This document shows, piece after piece, positions 55,761-64,000 of a stretch of 64,000 bases of DNA. Position numbers and translations under genes: made by a program. The notes under the pieces are model-generated. The model was given only the letters and a program-made list of their open reading frames with translations. It did no database searches and had not been told where the DNA came from. Numbering within the stretch: the first letter of the stretch is position 1; each line of letters opens with the position of its first letter. Origin of the DNA: Forficula auricularia (lineage: Eukaryota > Arthropoda > Insecta > Dermaptera > Forficulidae); contig JALMQS010000128.1 in NCBI GenBank assembly GCA_024734495.1, forward strand, positions 20,091,573-20,155,572. Reading direction: 5' to 3'.

Positions 55761-57369
55761 TTGACCATGCAAAATTACACATATTTAACACAATATTAAT
55801 TAATTATATTAAATAATCTACAAAGTATTGAAATCCTAATAACAATCCTAATGCAACCTCATAAATCTCATTGATGCAAACTGAATTATTTACTAAAAAT
55901 TATATGTTTTCAAAACTATAACACTGTTAATTAATGTTACTTTTGAATTTTATGATTATGTTAAACGTTTCGATTAAAGATTATTTTTAGATTGTTAGAG
56001 TTTATTTTTTAACCTTGTGGTCCCTGCTAATAATAACGAAATAAAAATGGTCAAAAAAAGGTTGGGAACCGCTGATTTAAAAAGTACAGTAATAAGATGT
56101 CGGTTATGAAAAATCGCATAAAATTGAACCGTTAAGTGGATTTCTAGTTGTTTCATTAAACAGAATTCGATTCTTGTTTATTTTATAAAACTTTAAATAT
56201 CTCGAAACTAACAATCAATGAATGACTTAGACCACTTTTATAATTATGGCACAAGTAAACTAGCCAGCTCACTTAAGAGTGAAGCTGTTCTACTAATAAA
56301 TTTAAATAATAATAAACTATTTACAATAAAACAAAACTTATTGACCTACTGAGGTCTTAACTCCATGAAAATTACATCTATACTGTGCGATTCTCTAAGG
56401 GGTAAAAAAATAACCCCCTCTGACATAATTAAAAATAATCCGTCCCATCCAAATAATAGATGAAACCCTCTTGTGATTTTTTCTTAGAAAATTTAAATCT
56501 ATTTCTATCGGCAACTTGAATTCTCTCAAATTCAATTTGGAAAAGTCATCTGCCCTTCGAATTTTAAAGAATTTCAAGATTCAAAACACTCAACCACCTT
56601 TATTTATACTATATGGCATGGCTACTATTTATGTTTAAATTTATAATCGCATTGGATAAAGTAAAAAATGATTCAAATAAAATAAAAAAGAACATTGTTG
56701 CAAATATGGCCAGGTAGTAGTTATTTCTAGATGCTCAAATAATTGTAAAATAAATGATAATAATGTAAATTTTTAATATGGAAATAAAACATTTTGTTCA
56801 AAAAAAGGCTATCAATTCACTTTAATATAAACTTAAAGCTCATTAGTTTTTGATAAAAATCTGATCACTTGTTTAAGACTCGTGTAAAAATTTTTATAAA
56901 TAATGAGTTTAGAAGTTTTAGCTGTTTCCCTCAAGAGCCAGCCAAACTCACTTTAAATTATTTGATAGTACCTATTAAATAATTTACTAATAAAAAAGTT
57001 AAAAGTTTTACGTCACTCTCGAGAATTAAACTTATTTTTTACCGTCTACTCTTTAATAATATTTTCTCCTTCAAAGTAAATAAATAAATAATTGAATTAG
57101 GCGTCTCAAAGTCGACATTCTTTATTACTGACCTTCATCAATAAATCAATCAATTCAAAATTATTAATTTCTATTTTCATTGTCAATCAAATGTCTTTTT
57201 CATTTTAAATTAATGAAATAGAAAAAGAAGAAGGGCATGTGACGACTCCCTTTTAAAACGACTTTTGGTTTTGAGTATACGGAAGATTATATAACGTAAA
57301 TTTCAATTGTATATTATTTAGTCTACAAACTATAATGTTCTGAGAGACAGGCATAGAGGAAAATCTTAT
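55761..57369. other. No gene seen
   Basis: AT-rich. GGTTGGGAACCGCTG near 56,062 resembles a solo hAT right end with no partner found. GCATTGGATAAAGTAAAAA at 56,649 repeats near 12,021. Confidence 0.4.
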
Positions 57370-58062
57370 AATTTTAATTTTTAAACCCTCCCACCCCCTT
57401 AATTTTGGGTTCGTTTTCAACTAAAATCTAATCAGATTTTAATCTCAATAGATAGAATTACATGTGAAATTTCGTTTTGATATTCACAATTGTTTTTGAG
57501 CTAGAGCGTACACAAAAATTTGACAACGTACTAACTAACTATTTTGATTAGTTATGTCCATCGATTAAATTGTTTTAAAATTTTCAATCTGATTGATGAA
57601 AAGGTCAATGGCTTGCCTTGCTATGTTTTTCGCTAATTGTAACTAAGAGAGAATTATAAAAATGACAAATAGGCAGGGAAGATAACTATTTGATCCCTGA
57701 AGAAGTCAACGAAGTTGATGAAACTTTGGCAATAAAATAAAAATTATTTGCATAAAAATATAGTCCTTATTTCCCGATACCAACTTTAATAATAGTACAA
57801 ACTAACAAAAAAAAAAAAACGTACAAAATTTGGTTGAGTTTGGCCCAAGATAAAGAATTTTCATTTTTTACTAACTAAATAAAACTAACAGATATTTTTA
57901 CAAACTAGTTAATATCTCGATGTTCCCTTATTAGGGGTTTTTTGTAGACCAAACGCCATGGTTTCGCTCAATTGTTTGTTTCAGCCGTTTTTGAGATATT
58001 TCTAAAAAACTAAGTAAAAAATCACTTTTTAATGCACGATTACAATTCTTGACCATACCCTG
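57370..58062 (+). repeat. Element related inversely to the left part of the 53.5-kb element
   Basis: The segments at 57,400-57,560 and 57,890-58,062 are the reverse complements of 53,690-53,860 and 53,482-53,640. It ends TTCTTGACCATACCCTG, equivalent to the TIR there. A PLE hammerhead piece (about 57,650-57,790) is inserted between them. Confidence 0.55.
57697..57724 (+). ncRNA. Hammerhead-like motif, solo PLE repeat
   Basis: CTGAAGA (57,697-57,703), extra A, helix II GTCAAC/GTTGAT around GAA, GAAAC (57,720-57,724). It is related to the motif at 31,025. Confidence 0.55.
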
Positions 58063-58779
58063 CAAGATAAATTAAAAATAGTAGTTATAGTAAAGCTTAT
58101 AATAAATTGAATCAATAATTCATTAACTTGTGAGATGAAGGGACTGTCAAACAAACACACAGTCAACGTTTGATGTTCGCTTAGAGAAAGTCTGCGAGCA
58201 ACTAAGATAACAGGTGGAATTAAAAGGGCTTCTAGAATAATTACATATCCTGAATAAATTCTCTTTTCGAAGCTGATATAAATATTCTTAGAAAATTAGC
58301 ATTGGAAGAAAGAGATAATATTATTTTTGGAAATATTATAAATTGGATACAAGAACAGGGGTCTATCCAAATACCTATGTATGTTTTACAATGGCTAGCA
58401 AGATAAATTTATTAATACTGAAAACATTAATTAAATGCAAAGGAATAAAATTTGGCCAAATGATGATTCAAAGATTATAATTCAATTCGGAATCTTTATC
58501 TCGAACTATCTTTAACATGGGTGCCTTCTCTAAATATTGAAATGTTTAAAATTAAACTCACAAACGAAAAATAATTAAAAAATTTATCAACGTAAAAGTA
58601 GAAAAATGTAACGCTTCGATGTTAAAAAATAAATAATGAATATTAAAATAAATACAATTTCAATAAGAAAAAAATAATATTAAAACTAAATAAAAATTCT
58701 AGAGTAGAGTAATCAAGTGTTTTTTTAAGTACTGGTTTAGTAAATGACCTATCTCTTTCACATCGTATATTTTCAATGG

Positions 58780-58990
58780 AAACTTGATTCTCAAAAATAA
58801 ATAAATAAATAAATATAAACTGAAGATTAAAATATAGTCCCAAATAAATTAAATGATCAAGTTGTATAGGTATATGTGTATTTATATAGATATAATATAT
58901 AAGATGTGTATATTTATTTACAACAAGCAGAACACAGGACATCTTTGATTCTCTCTGATAAAATCAACGCTCTACTATTCTTAACAAAAA
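58780..58990 (+). repeat. PLE tail family with decayed hammerhead
   Basis: AAACTGAAGATTAAAATATAG, then TATAGGTATATGTGTATTTA, then CAAGCAGAACACAGGACATC and CTCTACTATTCTTAACAAAA. The order matches other tail-family copies. Confidence 0.5.
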
Positions 58991-60389
58991 TAACTTTCTG
59001 ACTTCCCCTGCTGTAATTACAAATAATTATTTTATCATCATATCAAATAAGAAATTCCGGCGGACAACTTGCTAACCTGGGGTTTTCACCCCCTGGACCG
59101 TCTCACCCACCCCACCAACCCTATCTCCGCCCCTGGATTCTCCCCTTCCCCCTACCTTCGATCACTCTCGTAAAAATCATCTAGAGAACAGAGCCTCCAA
59201 TAATAAATTGAAATACTATATGATTTAATAGATTATTTAAAATTATTCGGAACACCCAGGAGGCAGGCTTTAGAAAAGCATTAATAAACAAGGGTGTTGT
59301 TTTAAGAAATAATAAATTTAGAATATTTTATTATATTTGAATTTATAAATTTATTATTATTAGGAGGCTCGACCCCTGGCTGCTGCGCCAGCTCAACCCT
59401 CCCATCTGAAAACATTTCTCCAAGAACATTTCGTATCTTAAGAGAATTTCCACTTTTTCATCCAATTTGTTAATTGAAACACTTTTATTTTGTTCATGTC
59501 GATACCTATGACGAACTGTGAAAATTTCAAAAAAATCACCCAAAAAAGAAAAAGAACAAAAAGTCCTATGAAGTTGATTAACCTAAAATCTAATAAGTTC
59601 TTTCTATTGAAACTACAGACATTTTAGCATCAAAATGAACTTTCTGTTCTTGAGTTATTATGAGTGAGGGATTCAGACACAGAGACAAAATAAAATCATG
59701 GTTGAAAATGAAATTTGAAGCTTGCCTCCCGGGCAGAGTAAAATAATAACTTTTGATATTAATATTTTGGGCAAGTTAGAGTAGGGAACCTTCATTGGAA
59801 AAAACATCAAAATGAACAACTTAAACAGAGCCATCTGCTGTTGACATGCCTGAACTAGACAACGATATGATGGCCATTTTTCTTCACTTTGCGAGTCTAA
59901 CACTTAAATGCTTTCCTACTTCTTTATAAACACTTTAATTTTATAATAAGTTATAGTGAAATAAAATTTTGAATTCGTCGCCTTAGAGTAAACCTGCTAA
60001 CTGACAACAAGGAAATTTTACAGGGCAGAGAAAAAACAAACACAATTTAATATTGGTGTTATGGAAAAACTATTTTTAACATTTTTTTTCTACAACTTAC
60101 GATCGTAATTTTAAGTAGGAGTTTTACTTGGACGATGATGCATCTCTTTTTCTTTCGAACGGTATTAATATGTCATATATGATAAAAAATGGAGTTAGCA
60201 GCTTTACACTCTAAGCCGACGATATATATTTTTTGCTTTCTTTAAATGCCAGATATAATGCCAGATTAAATGCCAGATATAAATCACTTCCACGTATATA
60301 ATATATAGGCATATTCATTGATATTTTTATTTATAGGAATATAGATAAACAGATAGATAGAATTTAATATAATAGGTATACCTAATACC
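58991..60389. other. No gene seen; GC-rich patch near 59.1 kb
   Basis: CACCCCCTGGACC and CCGCCCCTGGATTCTCC near 59,080-59,140 look like ends of a small MITE, but no pair of inverted ends with a duplication was found. The open frames at 59,343-59,903 carry no recognised motif. Confidence 0.4.
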
Positions 60390-60758
60390 GAGGGGTGATC
60401 CGCGATTGGAAGTAGGTGTACACCTCTTTGGAAGTATTTTTGAAAGTACCTGGAAATATTTGAAAGTACTTGGAAATATTTGAAAGAACTTGGAAATATT
60501 TGGAAGCACTTGGAAATATTTGGAAGTACTTGGAAATATTTGAAAGTACTTGGAAATATTTGGAAGCACTTGGAAATATTTGGAAGTACTTGGAAATATT
60601 TGGAAGTACTTGGAAACATTTGGAAGTACTTGGAAATATTTGAATGTACTTGGAAATATTTGAAAGTACTTGGAAATATTTGAAAGTACTTGGAAATATT
60701 TGGAAGTACAAGTGGAAGTATGTGTACAGCATATTAGGTCGCGGTTCACCCCTCGCCC
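60390..60758. mobile_element. MITE family C copy with expanded minisatellite core
   Basis: The ends GAGGGGTGATCCGCGA and TCGCGGTTCACCCCTCG are inverted. AATACC flanks both sides (60,384-60,389 and 60,759-60,764), a 6-bp duplication as in the 6.9-kb copy. The core is a 20-bp tandem array. Confidence 0.65.
60430..60716 (+). repeat. 20-bp minisatellite, about 14 units
   Basis: The unit is TGGAAGTACTTGGAAATATT with A/G variants at the sixth base region. Twenty is not a multiple of three, so all frames run through the same string and give the overlapping 67-140 codon frames on both strands (KYFQVLPNIS-like). These are not proteins. Confidence 0.9.
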
Positions 60759-60769
60759 AATACCATATA

Positions 60770-60850
60770 TTTATTTGTATGAAGCAGTGGACACCCTCGT
60801 TGATTTCTTCTTGATAATATTATCTCTCTGTAACCACATATACCTCTCTC
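60770..60850 (+). repeat. PLE tail family fragment
   Basis: TTTGTATGAAGCAGTGGACA, then CCTCGTTGATTTCTTCTTGA. It lies next to the MITE. Confidence 0.4.
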
Positions 60851-61369
60851 TTGGTTCCTTCTTAACTGGTTAAATAAATAATTATATTATCGCTGAAGCA
60901 TTTGAATATATATGTAGATATCTTTGATTCGATTACATTTTCAAATTTCTATCAAATAATTTATCACCCCGAGAGATCAACTGGTATATCTAGTCCGATC
61001 TATTGCATTATCGATTCTTTGATTTATTATTACCAATTGGATGGTGATCAATAATCAAATGGGAGTGAAACGGTGAGATAGCAAATATGAGAGACAGTTA
61101 TCGTTAAGTTCTATATATAAAAAAATACTAAAAATTACAAATAAATATAAATGGAATTGGAACGTGGGTTTTAGGTGATTGGAAAGCCTGTCATCGGCCA
61201 AATGGCTAAAATACATTTCGTGTTAATAAATAAATAAAGTAAAAAATTCAAACATGTCAGTCAACTCTTACAAGTACTTATACACCTCTCTGATGCTAAT
61301 GGCTCTAGAGAGATGAAATAAAAATTCCCAGAAATGTTTGAAAAGCCACTAAGTTGAAAAAAATATTCT

Positions 61370-61460
61370 TGCCGAGAATAGATGAGTTGTTGATTTTCAA
61401 AAGGAAAAATCAACGAGGGATTAAATATAGGTATGTTTAATTGGTTCAAGCAGATGGCAA
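61370..61460 (-). repeat. PLE tail family fragment
   Basis: Plus strand: TTGCCGAGAATAGATGAGTT, then AAAATCAACGAGGGATTAAA, then GGTTCAAGCAGATGGCAATT. It is oriented opposite to the 60.8-kb copy and lies just before the large repeat at 61.48 kb. Confidence 0.5.
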
Positions 61461-61479
61461 TTTATACTCACAGGAAACG

Positions 61480-62245
61480 TTTTCAGATATAAAGCTAAAC
61501 TTTGGCGCATCAAAATGCAAAAATACATAGTTGCGTACCAAGTTTCAGCTTATTAAATAAAACCATTCAATATTGACAATTCATATTTTCGGGAAAGATT
61601 TTCAGATATATTTGGTAGCTAAAATTTGGCGCATTGTCATTCAAGTTTGGAATTTTTTACTTTCACGAAACGTTTTCAGGTATAAAATTAAAATTTGGTG
61701 AATTGTAACGTAATACATATTTGCGTACCAATTTTCAGCTCATTAACTAAAACATTTCAAGATTGGCATTTTGTACTCTCGGGAAACGTTTTCACGTAAA
61801 AAGCTAAAATTTAGTGCATTGTAACATAATTACATACCAATTTTTAGCTCATTAACTAAAACCATTCAATATTGGCATTTTGTATTTTCAGGAAACGTTC
61901 TCAGGTATAAGATAAAAATTTGGTGCATTGTAATGTGAAAATACATATTTGCCAATTTTCAACTCATTAAGTATAACTAAAACCATTTATACCAAATGAG
62001 AATAATTTGTTTCTTATATAGTTATCAATTAATTTTTTTCTACTTAATTGATATTTTTTCATCAGAGAAAATGAATAAAGTCGAAATATTCGTGAAAACA
62101 TTTTTTGGAAACAAATCCGCCAACGAGTCTCAACTTGTCCATGCGTGTCTTGACTCGTTTGAAATAGTCTCGAGTTTTCATCATTTAAAATCTATTAAAT
62201 CTTTGTAATTGGAAATAAGCAAAACGGGCAATCCTAGAGCAATTG
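61480..62245. repeat. Inverted partner of the 9.4-10.4 kb repeat
   Basis: It contains about four to five tandem units with a CAATTTTCAGCTCATTAA-like box and GGAAACGTTTTCAGGTATAA. A unique end follows: CTCAACTTGTCCATGCGTGT, then GGAAATAAGCAAAACGGGC. It is the reverse complement of 9,380-10,380 without the LINE insertion. The 70-codon frame from 61,996 is part of the repeat. Confidence 0.7.
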
Positions 62246-62289
62246 TTAGTACTGATACTATCTAATGGTTGACTTCTTGACCAAATTGA

Positions 62290-62445
62290 CTTTATTTTAT
62301 GTTATTAAAAAAACAAAAATATCCTTCCATGGATTCTTTTAATTTTACGCATGTTTACAGTTTATTTTCTTATCAAGTTAGAAGAGAGAGGAAAGCATTA
62401 TTTCGCCCTCCTTTCCCACTATGATTGGGATTTTATATGAATATA
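62290..62445 (+). repeat. Helitron-like 5' module
   Basis: ATATCCTTCCATGGATTC, then GCATGTTTACAGTTTATT, then GAGAGGAAAGCATTATTTCG and GATTTTATATGAATATAACT. It matches 63,200-63,333 and, inverted, 9,154-9,320. The sequences after AATATAACT differ. Confidence 0.5.
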
Positions 62446-63179
62446 ACTTAAAACTACGTCTAATAAATGAAAGATTTATGATGATGTCTATATTTAAATA
62501 TTTAGGCAATTTTTGGAAAAACAATCTCAGACAAAAAAAATCTATGCCTGTCTATGTTTATTTTTTGGAAGAAGAAGAGGTTAAATCTCCTCCTAAAATT
62601 ATTTTTCATAAATATTTTTTACTAGAAAAAATTATTTTATAAATATGAATGATATGTCATCGACATTCTTCGATTTCCTTATAATATTAAAACAACAACA
62701 AAATTAAGACATTATATTTTGTGGTCAGTGTGTTTCCCAGGGGGATATTAACGGGCCTAAATAGGGGGTGGGGTGCTAAAATTATAAACATTACTGTTTC
62801 TTAAATAATAAAAATACATAAATGATTATATTTTATTAAATATAAAAGAGGCTGTATTGTACGTAAAGTTATATGGATGGCCTCATCAGTTTATTTTATT
62901 AAATGTGTCCGAAGAAACCAAAAAGATTGTCCACCCTTAATTTAGAGCTTGATGAACAGCGAGCGAACATCCGCCAGCCATATATTCACGTTTATTTATA
63001 TTCAATTTTATTTGATTATATTTTTATAAGAGAGAACGTGTGACGTCACCGCCTCAAATACAGGTTAAGACCTGTCGACTCTCCCGACCTTCCCGAAAGT
63101 CAAAAAGTTAGACTTTGACCGGGCAATCCCTCTCTCCCCTCCATTCCCACTTGAATACCGAGGGATTTTATTTATTTAT

Positions 63180-63525
63180 TTATATTATTAAAAAACAAAA
63201 AATATCCTTCAATGGCTTCTTTTAATTATTACTCGTGTTTACACTTTATTTGCTAATAAAGTTAGAAAAGAGAGGAAAAGCATTATATCGCCCTCTCTTT
63301 CCCACTATGATTGGAATTTTATATGAATATAACTATAGGTATGGTGCGGGGGTCGGGGTGCTGGGTGGGTTTCGGGTGGTGGGGGTCCGGGGGGCGTAGC
63401 AGGGATTGGTGCGCGGGTGTGGTACGGCGGGGTCCAGGGTGCCTAGAAGGGGATAGGGTCCGGGGTGAAGTGTCGGGGTGGTGGCTGCTATCAAGAGACC
63501 CACCGAAGGCGGGCCTTGCAGCTAG
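63180..63525 (+). mobile_element. Helitron-like non-autonomous element with G-rich core
   Basis: The 5' module begins near ATATCCTTCAATGG. The core (63,341-63,490) is extremely G-rich on the plus strand. The 3' end is CCCACC-GAA-GGCGGG (a hairpin with one mismatch), then CCTTGCAG, then CTAG followed by T. A GC hairpin about 8-10 bp before a CTRR end is the Helitron hallmark, and Helitrons insert between A and T. The 74-codon frame through the G-rich core is a composition effect. Confidence 0.55.
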
Positions 63526-64000
63526 TATTTTATAAATATATATATATTTTTTTTTTTATTAAATCTCATGTTTTTTTAATTTAATTTAATTTGATTTTTT
63601 TGTCATGTTGAAACCTAGAGATTTAAATGGGATTATTTATCGTAAAAGACTGAAGCATATTTATATTTTTTTAAGCATTTATCTCTTTGTCACACATGGG
63701 ACATAAAATATGTCCTTTTATTTTTTTGTTATTTATTTTAAATATAAATTGATTCCTTCCTTGTGACGTTGATACATTTCATCCTAGAAATTTTATTTTT
63801 CAAAGACTGGATTCAAATCTACACAATTTAATAGTTAACTTCATTTTTTTAGTGCTGAGAAACTTAAGTCTGATGAACGTGAACGGAAACACTTGTATTT
63901 CAAAAAGTTATAAAATGTCAAAAATGAAGTTTATATTAAAGAAGAGATGACAAGAGTTGTTTGAATTTTCAGCTCTATGACATGAATTAAAAAACAATAT
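63526..64000. other. No gene seen
   Basis: AT-rich to the window end. Confidence 0.5.

Noticed and set aside
60284..60749. Four overlapping 67-140 codon frames with KYFQ repeats
   Set aside because: All are translations of the 20-bp minisatellite on both strands.
63311..63535. 74-codon Gly/Arg/Trp-rich frame
   Set aside because: A product of the G-rich core of the Helitron-like element.

Overview
This window is non-coding, repeat-dominated nuclear DNA from a large, strongly AT-rich animal genome, most likely an arthropod and probably an insect. No bacterial-style gene layout is visible. The evidence for this origin is: one clear spliced exon of a TRPM-type ion channel gene; tRNA-derived SINEs; non-LTR retrotransposon tails ending in (ATG)n or (AAATA)n; hAT, mariner/Tc1, P-like and Helitron-like DNA transposons; and many Penelope-like element (PLE) remnants carrying hammerhead-ribozyme-like motifs. 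The lineage within insects cannot be fixed from this sequence.

Host genes. The only confidently recognised host coding sequence is one internal exon on the + strand at 26,606-26,786. It matches the conserved N-terminal block of TRPM channels and has a good acceptor, a good donor and an open frame. No neighbouring TRPM exon was found, so both flanking introns probably run to tens of kb and most of the window is probably intron. Possible minus-strand exons are a CpG-rich block ending in a donor (55,601-55,760), an 83-nt exon (52,249-52,331) and a 73-nt exon (1,304-1,376). All three are weak.

Layout. 0-9 kb: an eroded PLE pair, a PLE fragment with a GIY-YIG endonuclease domain and the best hammerhead (4.1-5.5 kb), a hAT MITE with another MITE inside it (6.5-7.1 kb), and a tRNA-SINE (8.0 kb). 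9-21 kb: one copy of a roughly 1-kb repeat whose inverted partner lies at 61.5-62.4 kb, LINE tails, a large palindrome, a second SINE type and simple repeats. 22-25.4 kb: a 3.4-kb inverted-repeat structure holding a PLE endonuclease pseudogene split by a fold-back insertion. 26-28.3 kb: the TRPM exon and three inverted hammerhead pairs. 29-31.6 kb: a P-like transposon with a THAP zinc-finger exon pair, holding a Tc1-like MITE, then a MITE holding a SINE. 33.5-34.9 kb: a three-level nest (hAT fold-back, mariner, PLE fragment) whose two outer layers have exact target-site duplications. 36-45 kb: inverted hammerhead pairs, one inside a TA-flanked MITE, and SINE duplications. 46-56 kb: a GC-rich block of unknown origin, LINE tails, an orphan ORF, MITEs and a 1.9-kb TA-flanked element with four tandem units containing poly-G tracts. 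57-64 kb: more PLE fragments, a MITE whose core is a 20-bp minisatellite, the partner of the 9-kb repeat and a Helitron-like 3' end.

The recurring theme is hammerhead-like motifs inside inverted PLE terminal repeats, seen in at least five unrelated-looking families. They share a core of CTGANGA, then one A or T, then a G-starting helix II closing on C, then GAAAC or GAAAT.
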